Shown: positions 7,794 to 16,152 of the stretch, piece by piece
How positions within the stretch are numbered: position 1 is the first letter of the stretch
Layout: every line of letters starts with the position of its first letter
Source of the DNA: Pseudolysinimonas sp051954455
Lineage (GTDB): Bacteria > Actinomycetota > Actinomycetes > Actinomycetales > Microbacteriaceae
Length of the DNA stretch: 64,000 nt
NCBI RefSeq assembly: GCF_051954455.1
Contig: NZ_JBQCHS010000006.1
Span: forward strand, 71,830 to 135,829
Direction: 5' to 3'
The notes under the pieces: generated by a model
The model's input: the letters and a program-made list of their open reading frames with translations, nothing else
Told to the model about the DNA's origin: nothing
The model's database searches: none
Made by a program: the position numbers and the translations under genes

Positions 7794-8747
7794 GTGCATC
7801 CGAGCCTCGACGCATTCTCGGCGTTGAGCCTCCCCGGTCGCCTGCCGATCGTCGGCATCGCCATCGCGCTGGTCGGCGGCCTGTTCCTCGCGCTCGGCGC
7901 CCAGTTCCAGCACCGCGGGGTGCAGCGGGCGGAGGCCCGGCACCAGGAGCGCGTGCACGACGCGGGCGACGACCTGCCGACGACCGCGAAGGGGCTCGGC
8001 GCGATCCTCGCCGGCACGCTCCGCCTGCTGAAGAGCCCCTGGTGGCTGCTCGGCACGGTGCTCTACGCGATCGCGATCCTGTGCCAGCTCACGAGCCTCG
8101 GCTTCGCGCCGATCACCGTGGTCCAGCCGATCGGCGTCGTCGCGCTCGTCATCACCTCGATCGTGAACTCGCGGATGTCGCGCATCGAGCTCACCCGGCC
8201 CACCATCCGCGCGATCGTGCTCTGCGTCCTCGGGGTCGGCATCTTCGTCGGGTTCGCTGCGGCCAACACCGACGACCCCGGGATCGACCAGGGCCAGATG
8301 ATCATCGTCCTGTCGATCCTCGTCATCGTCGTCTTCCTGCTGGGGCTCGCCTACCTGCTGTTCCGTCGGCAGTTCCGGGCGATCTTCTACGTCATCGCGG
8401 CGGGCGTCTGCTTCGGCTTCGTGGCGACGATCGCGAAGGTCACCATCAACCGGTTCCTGGCCGGCGACGTCGACTGGCTGGTGATCCTCGCGCTGCTCGG
8501 GATCCTCGCGTCCGGCGGCCTCGGCGCGTACTTCGTGCAGAACGCCTACTCGATCGGCGCGCCGGACCTCGTGATCGCGGGCCTCACCGTCGTCGACCCG
8601 ATCGTCGCGGTGGTCATCGGCCTCACGGTGCTGGGAGAGGGCGCACGGACCCCGGTGTGGGTGCTCTTCGTCTGGCTCGTGAGCGCGGCGATCGCGATCG
8701 CGGGCGTCATCCAGCTCGCCCGCCACCACCCGCAGACCGTCCGCTGA
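7794..8747 (+). CDS. DMT/NIPA-like multispanning transporter
   Basis: A 317-residue integral membrane protein with about nine to ten helices in two halves. The arrangement (GIAIALVGGLFLALGAQFQHRG..., LTSLGFAPITVVQPIGVVALVITSI, later GAPDLVIAGLTVVDPIVAVVIGLTVLGEG) is that of the EamA/DMT superfamily close to the NIPA magnesium-transporter branch. Substrate is not known. GTG start at 7794 with TAGATT 6 nt upstream. Confidence 0.8.
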   Translation: MHPSLDAFSALSLPGRLPIVGIAIALVGGLFLALGAQFQHRGVQRAEARHQERVHDAGDDLPTTAKGLGAILAGTLRLLKSPWWLLGTVLYAIAILCQLTSLGFAPITVVQPIGVVALVITSIVNSRMSRIELTRPTIRAIVLCVLGVGIFVGFAAANTDDPGIDQGQMIIVLSILVIVVFLLGLAYLLFRRQFRAIFYVIAAGVCFGFVATIAKVTINRFLAGDVDWLVILALLGILASGGLGAYFVQNAYSIGAPDLVIAGLTVVDPIVAVVIGLTVLGEGARTPVWVLFVWLVSAAIAIAGVIQLARHHPQTVR

Positions 8748-8795
8748 CCGCCTGTCGAGGCCGGTCTCGCGGGCCCCTCGGGTAGGGTGCCTCCG

Positions 8796-10022
8796 ATGCG
8801 CATACTCATCGGCTGCGACACGTTCGCCCCCGACCTGAACGGGGCGGCGGCCTTCGCCAAGCGGCTCGGTGCGGGGATGGTGCAGCGCGGCCACGAGGTG
8901 CACGTGCTCGCCCCCGCGACGAGGGAGGCCGGCCCCGGCGTCTTCGCCGAGGAGCATGAGGGCCAATCGATGACGGTGCACCGCATCCCGAGCTACTCGT
9001 GGCCGACGCACCCGTGGTTCCGGTTCATGATGCCGTTCACGATCCGACGTCACGCGAAGCAGGCCGTCCGGACCGCGAAACCCGACGTCGTGCACGTGCA
9101 GTCGCACATCGTCGCGGGCCGCGGGCTGTTCCCGGTCGCGAAGAAGGCCGGCATCCGCCTCGCCGGCACGAGCCACTCGATGCCGGAGAACATCGTCCAG
9201 CACGCCCCGCCGCACACGCCGCAGTGGTTCGTGGACTTCGTGGTCGGAGCCCAGTGGCGTTCCGCCCGGAAGCTCTTCGGCATGGCCGACGTCGTCACGA
9301 GTCCCACCCAGAGCTCGGCCGACTACTTCGAGAAGATGACCGGCCTGACCGACGTGATCGCGGTCTCCAACGGCATCGAGACCTCCGACTACACCCCCTC
9401 GTTCGCGCCCCGCACCGGCAACCGCATCGTCTTCGTCGGGCGCCTCGACGACGAGAAGCACATCGACGAGCTGGTCGAGGCGACCGCCCGGCTCGACCCG
9501 GCGCTCGACGTGCAGGTGGACATCATCGGCGCCGGGGAGGCGCGCGAGAAGCTGCAGGCGCAGGCACGCGAGCTCGGGATCGCGGAGCGCATCCACTTCC
9601 TCGGCAAGGTCTCCGACGCCGAGCTGCGTCGCACCCTCACCTCGGCGACCGTGTTCGCGATGCCGTCGCGCGCCGAGCTCCAGTGCATCGCCGCCATGGA
9701 GGCGGAGGCGTCCGCGCTGCCGGTCGTCGCGGCCAACGCCATGGCGCTCCCGCACCTCGTGCGCGACGGTGTCAACGGCCACCTCTACGAGCCCGGTGAC
9801 ATCGACGGCTTCGTTCGCGGCCTGACCGACGTGCTCACGGCGACGCCGGAGCGCCTCGACGCGATGAAGCGGGCGTCGCTCGCGATCGTCGCCGAGCACT
9901 CGATGGCCCACACGCTCGACGTGTTCGAGGCGATCTACCTGGATCAGGCGATCCCGTCGGCGCCGATCCCTCCCGCGGCGTCCGCCGAACCCGCCGCGGA
10001 CTCGGACCGCACCTCCCGCTGA
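8796..10022 (+). CDS. GT4-family glycosyltransferase
   Basis: About 408 residues, GT-B fold. N-terminal domain begins ILIGCDTFAPDLNGAA with the Gly-rich acceptor loop; the C-terminal domain has NRIVFVGRLDDEKHIDELVEA and an E-x7-E motif (ELQCIAAME) typical of retaining GT4 enzymes such as PimB and glycolipid synthases. A GTG nine bases upstream (8787) is in frame, but ATG 8796 is preferred because TAGGGT ends 7 nt before it, a leaderless arrangement. The donor and lipid or sugar acceptor are unknown; no other glycan gene is adjacent. Confidence 0.87.
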   Translation: MRILIGCDTFAPDLNGAAAFAKRLGAGMVQRGHEVHVLAPATREAGPGVFAEEHEGQSMTVHRIPSYSWPTHPWFRFMMPFTIRRHAKQAVRTAKPDVVHVQSHIVAGRGLFPVAKKAGIRLAGTSHSMPENIVQHAPPHTPQWFVDFVVGAQWRSARKLFGMADVVTSPTQSSADYFEKMTGLTDVIAVSNGIETSDYTPSFAPRTGNRIVFVGRLDDEKHIDELVEATARLDPALDVQVDIIGAGEAREKLQAQARELGIAERIHFLGKVSDAELRRTLTSATVFAMPSRAELQCIAAMEAEASALPVVAANAMALPHLVRDGVNGHLYEPGDIDGFVRGLTDVLTATPERLDAMKRASLAIVAEHSMAHTLDVFEAIYLDQAIPSAPIPPAASAEPAADSDRTSR

Positions 10023-10048
10023 CCGCCCCGCTCCCGCGTCGCCCCGTC

Positions 10049-10188
10049 GGGCACAAAAGCCCTGTGGCGGCGCCGCCGCACCGTGTCTCTGCGCCCGATG
10101 GGCGTGGCGTGTCCCGAATCCCACGCGCTCGGTGGGCGGACAAGCCCTGTGCCGGTGTCCTCGGACCGTGCTTCTGTGCCTGATGGCC
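10049..10188. repeat. Two imperfect 55-bp direct repeats
   Basis: Copies at 10049-10103 and 10134-10188 are the same length and differ only by substitutions; about 40 of 55 positions match. Shared blocks include AAGCCCTGTG, GACCGTG/CACCGTG and GATGG. Each copy begins with a small stem GGGC-N6-GCCC; the first also holds the palindrome GGCGGCGCCGCC. They fill the 205-bp gap between the glycosyltransferase gene and the tRNA, which otherwise holds no gene. Confidence 0.6.
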
Positions 10189-10211
10189 GCGGGGGCGCAC
10201 GGCGCGGGCGG

Positions 10212-10217
10212 TAGCCT
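10212..10217 (+). promoter_or_regulatory. -10 element of tRNA(CAT)
   Basis: TAGCCT, ten bases before the first base of the tRNA, the same hexamer seen before many start codons in this window. No convincing -35 is visible. Confidence 0.4.
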
Positions 10218-10227
10218 GAGCCGGCAC

Positions 10228-10301
10228 GGGGCGGTAGCTCAGCCGGTTAGAGCAGGGGACTCATAATCCCTCGGTCGCGGGTTCAAGTCCCGCCCGCCCT
10301 A
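10228..10301 (+). tRNA. tRNA-Met (CAT), elongator type
   Basis: Complete cloverleaf of 74 nt. The acceptor strands are GGGGCGG and CCGCCCT (first pair G-U), discriminator A; the anticodon stem is GGGGA/TCCCT with loop CTCATAA, anticodon CAT; the T arm is GCGGG-TTCAAGT-CCCGC. CCA is not encoded. It lacks initiator features such as three G-C pairs under the anticodon loop. A tRNA-Ile with lysidine-modified CAT cannot be fully excluded, but the body resembles actinobacterial elongator Met. Confidence 0.85.
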
Positions 10302-10356
10302 CGAGTGGTCCCGGTGGTCGCACGCCGGATCACGCGGCCCCGGTAGCCTTGCACCC

Positions 10357-11334
10357 GTGGCCAGACCTGCGAACCCGTTCGGACAGGTGCTCGTCGCGCT
10401 CGTGACCCCGTTCACGGCCGACGGCGAGGTCGACTGGGACGACGTCGAGAAGCACATCGACTCGGTGATCCGCCAGGGGGCCGACGGCATCGTCGTCACC
10501 GGCACGACCGGCGAGACCAGCACGCTGACCGACCCGGAGAAGATCCGCCTGGTCGAGGTCGCGAAGTCGGTCGCCGACGGCCGCGCCAAGGTCATCACCG
10601 GCGGCGGCAGCAACGAGACCGCGCACGCGATCGAGCTCTACAAGCACTCCGAGAAGGCGGGCGCCGACGGGATCATGATCGTGACCCCGTACTACAACAA
10701 GCCCACGCAGGCGGGCATCCTCACGCACTTCCGCATGGTCGCCGACGCGACCGACCTGCCGGTCATCCTGTACGACATCCCCGGCCGCACGGGCGTGCCG
10801 ATCCGCTACGAGACGCTGCTGCGCGCCGCGAAGCATCCCAACATCCGGGCGGTCAAGGACGCGAAGGGCGATCTCAGCGAGGTGAGCCGCGTTATGAACC
10901 AGACCGACCTGCTCTACTTCGCGGGCGACGACGCGAACGCCCTCCCCACCCTCGCGATCGGCGGCTCCGGCCTCATCGGCGTCACCGCGAACATCACGGC
11001 CGCGCCTTACCGCCGCATGGTGGACGCCGTGAACGGCAACGACCTCGCGACCGCGACCGCTGCGCACCAGGCGCTCGAGCCGCTCGTGCGCGCGACCATG
11101 ACGCACGTGCCCGGCACCGTCGCGACCAAGTACATCCTCCACGGCCTCGGCCGCATCTCGAGCCCGCGCGTTCGCCTGCCGCTGGTGGGGCCCGAGGAGT
11201 CGGAGGCCGCGCTGATCGAGGACGAGATCGCCCTCGTGGGTCCCGGCGCCGACGTCGACTTCTCCAACTTCCGCCCCGACCGCAACGCGGCCGCCGGCGG
11301 CGCCCTCCCGAAGGTCGCCGGCACCACCCGATGA
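10357..11334 (+). CDS. dapA: 4-hydroxy-tetrahydrodipicolinate synthase
   Basis: A 325-residue TIM-barrel enzyme that condenses pyruvate with aspartate semialdehyde in the lysine/diaminopimelate pathway. Visible residues: GTTGETSTL, Tyr139 (VILYDIPGRTG) and Schiff-base Lys167 (RAVKDAKGDL); the Tyr-Lys spacing of 28 equals that of E. coli DapA (133/161). GTG start with TAGCCT 7 nt upstream and no ribosome site, hence probably leaderless. It is followed after 13 bp by the RNase J gene, a common actinobacterial pairing. dapF of the same pathway is at 27187. Confidence 0.96.
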   Translation: MARPANPFGQVLVALVTPFTADGEVDWDDVEKHIDSVIRQGADGIVVTGTTGETSTLTDPEKIRLVEVAKSVADGRAKVITGGGSNETAHAIELYKHSEKAGADGIMIVTPYYNKPTQAGILTHFRMVADATDLPVILYDIPGRTGVPIRYETLLRAAKHPNIRAVKDAKGDLSEVSRVMNQTDLLYFAGDDANALPTLAIGGSGLIGVTANITAAPYRRMVDAVNGNDLATATAAHQALEPLVRATMTHVPGTVATKYILHGLGRISSPRVRLPLVGPEESEAALIEDEIALVGPGADVDFSNFRPDRNAAAGGALPKVAGTTR

Positions 11335-11347
11335 CAGGAACCATCCG

Positions 11348-13030
11348 ATGAGCTCCCAGCGCGACGTCGTCGCTCCGCCCGCCCTCGCCCCGGGGACGCT
11401 CCGCGTCGTCCCGCTCGGCGGTCTCGGCGAGATCGGCCGCAACATGACGGTCTACGAGTTCGAGGGCAAGCTCCTCATCGTCGACGCCGGCGTGCTGTTC
11501 CCGGAGGAGCACCAGCCGGGCGTCGACCTGATCCTCCCGGACTTCGCGCCCATCCGCGACCGCCTCGACGACGTCGTGGGGGTCGTGCTGACGCACGGGC
11601 ACGAGGATCACATCGGTGCCGTGCCCTACCTCCTGAAGCTGAAGCGCGACATCCCGCTGATCGGATCGCAGCTCACGCTCGCGTTCGTCGAGGCGAAGCT
11701 CAAGGAGCACCGCATCCAGCCGTACTCGATGGCGGTCAAGGAGGGGCGGCAGGAGCGGCTCGGGCCGTTCGAGCTCGAGTTCATCGCCGTCAACCACTCG
11801 ATCCCCGACGCGCTCGCGGTCGCGATCCGCACGCCCGCGGGCACGGCGCTGCACACCGGCGACTTCAACATGGACCAGCTGCCGCTCGACGGTCGCATCA
11901 CCGACCTGCGCGCGTTCGCCCGGCTCGGCGAGGAGGGAGTGGACCTCTTCCTCCCCGACTCGACGAACGCCGACGTCCCCGGCTTCACGGCCCTCGAGCG
12001 CGACATCGGCCCGGTGCTGGAGAGCGTCATCGCGAAGGCGAAGCGGCGGGTCATCGTCGCGAGCTTCTCGAGCCACGTGCACCGCGTGCAGCAGGTGCTC
12101 GACGCCGCGCACAAGAACGGCCGCCAGGTCGCCCTGGTGGGTCGCTCGATGCTCCGCAACATGACCATCGCGGCCGATCTCGGCTACCTGCAGGTGCCCG
12201 AGGGGGTGCTCGTCGACCTCAAGCGCGCCCTCGACCTGCCCGACGACCGGGTCGTCTACATGTCGACCGGATCGCAGGGGGAGCCGATGGCGGTCCTCGC
12301 GCGCATGGCGAACCAGGACCACCAGATCGAGGTCGGCGAGGGCGACACGGTCATCCTCGCCTCGAGCCTCATCCCGGGCAACGAGAACGCCGTGTACCGC
12401 GTCATCAACGGGCTCACCAAGCTCGGCGCGCTCGTCGTGCACAAGGGCAACGCCCGGGTGCACGTCTCCGGGCACGCGGCCGCGGGCGAGCTGCTCTACT
12501 GCTACAACATCGTGAAGCCGCGCAACGTGCTCCCGGTGCACGGCGAGGCGCGGCACCTGGTGGCGAGCGCGGCCCTCGCGATCGACACCGGGGTTCCCGC
12601 GGCCCAGACCCTCATCGGCGAGAACGGCGTGGTCGTCGACCTCGTAGACGGCGTCGCCCGCGTCGTCGGTCAGCTCGACCTGGGCTACGTCTACGTCGAC
12701 GGCTCGACCGTGGGCGAGATCACCGACGCCGACCTCAAGGACCGCCGCATCCTCGCCGAGGAGGGGTTCATCTCGATCTTCGTGGCGATCGACACCCAGT
12801 CCGGGCGCGTCATCGTCGGCCCCGAGATCCAGGCGCGGGGCTTCGCCGAGGACGAGTCGGTCTTCGACAGCGTGCGTCCGCAGATCGTGAAGGCGCTCGC
12901 CGACGCCGCCGCCAACGGCACACGCGATCAGCACGGCTTCAGCCAGGTCGTGCGCCGCACCGTGGGCCGCTGGGTGAACACGCAGCACCGCCGGCGCCCC
13001 ATGATCATCCCGGTCGTGATCGAGGCGTAG
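11348..13030 (+). CDS. rnj: Ribonuclease J
   Basis: A 560-residue metallo-beta-lactamase/beta-CASP nuclease with 5'-exonuclease and endonuclease activity in mRNA decay and rRNA maturation. The metal motif HGHEDHIG starts at His83; further ligands are in TGDFNMDQLP, and the beta-CASP motifs (SFSSHVHRVQQ, GSQGEP, HVSGHAAAGEL, NVLPVHGEARH) follow. Full family length. The ATG lies 13 bp after dapA with AGGAACC upstream, so the two are probably co-transcribed. Confidence 0.96.
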   Translation: MSSQRDVVAPPALAPGTLRVVPLGGLGEIGRNMTVYEFEGKLLIVDAGVLFPEEHQPGVDLILPDFAPIRDRLDDVVGVVLTHGHEDHIGAVPYLLKLKRDIPLIGSQLTLAFVEAKLKEHRIQPYSMAVKEGRQERLGPFELEFIAVNHSIPDALAVAIRTPAGTALHTGDFNMDQLPLDGRITDLRAFARLGEEGVDLFLPDSTNADVPGFTALERDIGPVLESVIAKAKRRVIVASFSSHVHRVQQVLDAAHKNGRQVALVGRSMLRNMTIAADLGYLQVPEGVLVDLKRALDLPDDRVVYMSTGSQGEPMAVLARMANQDHQIEVGEGDTVILASSLIPGNENAVYRVINGLTKLGALVVHKGNARVHVSGHAAAGELLYCYNIVKPRNVLPVHGEARHLVASAALAIDTGVPAAQTLIGENGVVVDLVDGVARVVGQLDLGYVYVDGSTVGEITDADLKDRRILAEEGFISIFVAIDTQSGRVIVGPEIQARGFAEDESVFDSVRPQIVKALADAAANGTRDQHGFSQVVRRTVGRWVNTQHRRRPMIIPVVIEA

Positions 13031-13175
13031 CGCGGGACGAGCGCGCGGTCTCGGCGACGCCGACGTCGCGCTCGCGCCATCCACCCCGTGGCCGGGTCGG
13101 GGTTCTCCCGGATCGTCCCCTGATCCTCAGCGACGATGACGAGGTCTGCTCACCCCGTGAGGAAGACTGGCGGGC

Positions 13176-14201
13176 ATGAGCGCTGCTTCCCCCGGCATCG
13201 GCCGCCGCTGGGTCCTCCCCATCCTCCGCATCGTCGTCTTCGCCGCGATCGGCATCGCCCTCGTCAAGCTCGCCTTCTTCAGCGGCGCCACGGCGGGCAG
13301 CGACGGCGTGACGCCGACCGGGGCGGTCAGCGACCCGCTCGCCGTCGTCGAGACCGGCTCGATCAGGAACGACGTCGCGCTGGACGCGACCGTCTACGCG
13401 GACCCGGCGGTCCCCGTCCGCGCGACCGTTGCGGGGGAGATCACGAAGGTCGCAATCGCGGTGGGCGCGGGCGCCGACTCCGGCACCCCGGTCGTCGTCG
13501 TGAAGCACCCGCTCACCTCGACCGACCCCGCCGCGGCCCCCGGCTTCCGATCGGTGACGATCACTGCCGGTGCCGCGGGCACGGTCTCGGCCCTGAACGC
13601 GCTCGTCGGCCAGCAGGTCGCGGTCGGCGACGTGATCGCGCAGGTCGCGCCGCCGACGTTCAACGTCTCGGGGTCGATCGCCGCCGTCGACCAGTACCGG
13701 CTCCTCTCGAAGCCGACGGAGGCGACCGTCACCATCGCCGGAGGGCCCGCGCCGTTCACCTGCACCGGCCTCACGATCAGCGCGCCGCTCGCCGGGGCGG
13801 GCTCGACCGGTGACTCCACCGGCGCCGATCCGTCGACCGGGTCCGGTACCGCTTCCGGCAGCGGCCAGGGGGCGAGCGGCGGTCCCACGGTCCGCTGCGC
13901 GGTCCCCGCTGGGGTCACTGTGTTCGCGGGCCTCGCGGCGAAGGTCACGATCTCCGCCGGCTCCGCGGCGGACGCCCTCCTCGTCCCGGCGACGGCGGTC
14001 GAGGGCTCCGGCGCGAACGGCACCGTCTACCAGCCGGCGGCGTCCGGGGGCGCGCCGAAGGCCGTCCCGGTGCAGCTCGGCATCTTCGACGGGCGCCGCG
14101 TCCAGATCGTGTCGGGCCTGAAGAAGGGCGACCAGATCCTGCAGTTCGTGCCCTCCAAGGCCGACGAGCAGGCGGCGCAGGCCACCGGGTCGACCCGCTG
14201 A
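13176..14201 (+). CDS. Membrane-fusion (HlyD/MacA-like) efflux adaptor
   Basis: A 341-residue protein with an N-terminal membrane anchor (WVLPILRIVVFAAIGIALVKLAF) and an extracellular region with a split biotinyl-lipoyl-like fold (VYADPAVPVRATVAGEITKVAIAVGAGADSG... and TAGAAGTVSALNALVGQQVAVGD), then beta-barrel segments ending in GRRVQIVSGLKKGDQIL. A Gly/Ser/Thr linker sits around residues 205-235. It overlaps the ATPase gene by one base (TGATG), so it is the adaptor of a MacAB-like export system. The 145-bp gap before it holds only a small hairpin CTCAC-CCC-GTGAG near 13150. Confidence 0.82.
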   Translation: MSAASPGIGRRWVLPILRIVVFAAIGIALVKLAFFSGATAGSDGVTPTGAVSDPLAVVETGSIRNDVALDATVYADPAVPVRATVAGEITKVAIAVGAGADSGTPVVVVKHPLTSTDPAAAPGFRSVTITAGAAGTVSALNALVGQQVAVGDVIAQVAPPTFNVSGSIAAVDQYRLLSKPTEATVTIAGGPAPFTCTGLTISAPLAGAGSTGDSTGADPSTGSGTASGSGQGASGGPTVRCAVPAGVTVFAGLAAKVTISAGSAADALLVPATAVEGSGANGTVYQPAASGGAPKAVPVQLGIFDGRRVQIVSGLKKGDQILQFVPSKADEQAAQATGSTR

Positions 14202-14899
14202 TGGCGATCCTCGAGCTCGAGGGCGTCACCCGGGTGGTCCCGATCCCCGACGACGAGCCGCTGCACATCCTGCGCGGCGTCGACCTCCTCGTCGACGCGG
14301 GGGAGCACGTCTCGATCGTCGGGAGGAGCGGATCGGGCAAGTCGACGCTGCTCAACATCCTCGGGCTGCTCGACGAGCCGAGCGGGGGCCGTCTCGTCTT
14401 CGACGGCGTCCCCGTCGAACGCATGTCCGCCGCCGCGCGCGACAAGCGGCGCGGCCGGGAGGTGGGCTTCATCTTCCAGCAGTTCAATCTGCTCCCGGGG
14501 CGCACGGCGGCCGAGAACGTCGCGACGCCGCTGCTCTACGCCGAACCCGCGCGCTTCTGGCGTCGGCGCCGGCTGGCGCTCCAGATGCTCGACCGCGTCG
14601 GCCTCGCGGACCGCGCCGACGGCCTCCCGAGTCGGCTGTCGGGCGGCGAGCAGCAGCGCGTGGCGATCGCGCGGGCGCTCGTCCGCGGCCCGCGAGTGAT
14701 CCTCGCGGACGAGCCGACCGGCGCGCTCGACGTCGACACCGGCCGAGCCGTGATGGAGCTCCTGGACGGGGTCGCGCACGACACCGGCGCGGCGCTCGTG
14801 ACGATCACGCACGACCCGGACATCGCCGCGCTCGCGGACCGCCGGTACCGCCTCGACGGCGGCGTGCTGCACCCGGTCGCGGCGGAGGCCCTCCGGTGA
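14201..14899 (+). CDS. ABC transporter ATP-binding protein (MacB/LolD type)
   Basis: A 232-residue ATPase with Walker A GRSGSGKST, Q loop FIFQQFNLLPG, signature LSGGEQQRVAIARAL, Walker B VILADEPTGALD and H loop TITHDPDIA. The EPTGALD form and the FQQFNLLP motif place it in the MacB/LolD/FtsE-like group that powers FtsX-fold permeases. It overlaps both neighbours (1 bp and 4 bp), so adaptor, ATPase and permease form one translationally coupled unit. The exported compound is unknown. Confidence 0.92.
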   Translation: MAILELEGVTRVVPIPDDEPLHILRGVDLLVDAGEHVSIVGRSGSGKSTLLNILGLLDEPSGGRLVFDGVPVERMSAAARDKRRGREVGFIFQQFNLLPGRTAAENVATPLLYAEPARFWRRRRLALQMLDRVGLADRADGLPSRLSGGEQQRVAIARALVRGPRVILADEPTGALDVDTGRAVMELLDGVAHDTGAALVTITHDPDIAALADRRYRLDGGVLHPVAAEALR

Positions 14900-16125
14900 A
14901 GGCGGTCACCGCCGCCTCCAGCGTCCTCGTCGAGGCCTGGGCGGAGTTCCGGGTCTACCGGGCGCGCGTGCTCATGTCGATCATCGGTGTCGCGGTCGCC
15001 ATCATGGCGCTCACCGCCATCGCCGCGCTCTCCGCGGTCGCGCAGCAGGGCGTCGTGGAGCAGATGGAGCGCGGCCAGGGTCGGCCGGCCATGCTCGGCA
15101 TCAGCGCGCCCTACTCCGACAACGGGCAGCAGCTCGCCTCGGACGCCGAGTTCGGCGCCGCCCTCAGGGCGGAGCTCGGCCGCTACGACGTGCGCTACTG
15201 GAGCCGTCAGGGATACGCGACCCCCGCGATCCGCGGTCTGTCGCCGGAGGCGAACCTCAGCGCGCAGCTCGTCGACCCGTCCTACGGGGTGATGTTCCGC
15301 ACCCGCATCCTGCACGGCTCCTGGTTCTCGGACCGCGACACCCGCCGGCTGGTCCCCGCCGTGGTCGTCAACGAGGGGCTCTGGAACGCCCTCGGGAGCC
15401 CGGATCTCCGGACGCATCCCGTGGTCCACCTCGTCGCGCCGTCGAGCGTCGACGCGGTCGTCATCGGCGTCTCCTCGGGCGGCGACGCCCAATCGGCGCA
15501 GCTCTGGATGCTCTACGACGCCTACCAGGCGCTCGTGCCCGCGGGCGACACCTCGCAACAGCAGGGGTCGACCCAGTGGGTTGCGTGGGTACCGACCCCG
15601 CAGTCGGAGGCCCTTTCCGCGCGCATCGGCTCCGATCTGTCGCGGACGATCGGGCAAGGCGCGCACGTCGAGGTGCACCGGCAGGACTACGAGGCGTTCA
15701 ACGGGCCGGATCCCCTGCTCTTCCTCAAGATCATCGGCGGCGCGGCGGCCGGCCTCATCCTTGTGCTCGGCGCCCTCGGGCTGCTCAACATCTCGATGGT
15801 GACGGTGCGGGCACGCATCCGCGAGATCGGGATCCGGCGCAGCTTCGGCGCGACCGCCGGCCGGGTCTTCGCCGGCGTGATGATGGAGAGCGTCGTCGCG
15901 ACCGCGGCCGCGGGCGTGGTCGGCGTGATGGTCGCGATCCTCGCCCTCGAGAACCCCCTCGTGGCCGGGTTCCTGCATCGGGCCGGGCTGCAGGACGTCC
16001 CCGCGTTCCCGCTCTCGGCGGCCGGGTTCGGGATGCTGGTGGCGGTCGGTGTCGGCGCGCTCGCCGGTCTCCTCCCGGCGCTCGTGGCGGTCCGGGTGCG
16101 GCCGATCGACGCGATCCGGTACTGA
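14896..16125 (+). CDS. FtsX/MacB-fold ABC permease
   Basis: A 409-residue permease with the MacB architecture: one N-terminal membrane helix (RVLMSIIGVAVAIMALTAIAAL), a ~230-residue extracellular domain, and three C-terminal helices with the FtsX signature (LGALGLLNISMVTVRARIREIGIRRSFGAT). GTG start inside GTGA shared with the ATPase stop. The complex probably exports a peptide, lipid or drug-like compound, or acts as a mechanotransmitter; no resistance gene is adjacent. Confidence 0.9.
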   Translation: MKAVTAASSVLVEAWAEFRVYRARVLMSIIGVAVAIMALTAIAALSAVAQQGVVEQMERGQGRPAMLGISAPYSDNGQQLASDAEFGAALRAELGRYDVRYWSRQGYATPAIRGLSPEANLSAQLVDPSYGVMFRTRILHGSWFSDRDTRRLVPAVVVNEGLWNALGSPDLRTHPVVHLVAPSSVDAVVIGVSSGGDAQSAQLWMLYDAYQALVPAGDTSQQQGSTQWVAWVPTPQSEALSARIGSDLSRTIGQGAHVEVHRQDYEAFNGPDPLLFLKIIGGAAAGLILVLGALGLLNISMVTVRARIREIGIRRSFGATAGRVFAGVMMESVVATAAAGVVGVMVAILALENPLVAGFLHRAGLQDVPAFPLSAAGFGMLVAVGVGALAGLLPALVAVRVRPIDAIRY

Positions 16126-16152
16126 GCGGCGACCATCCCCGCCCGTGCGACG

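Noticed and set aside
10049..10188. CRISPR-like direct repeats
   Set aside because: Only two diverged copies, 55 bp each, no cas genes and no spacer series.
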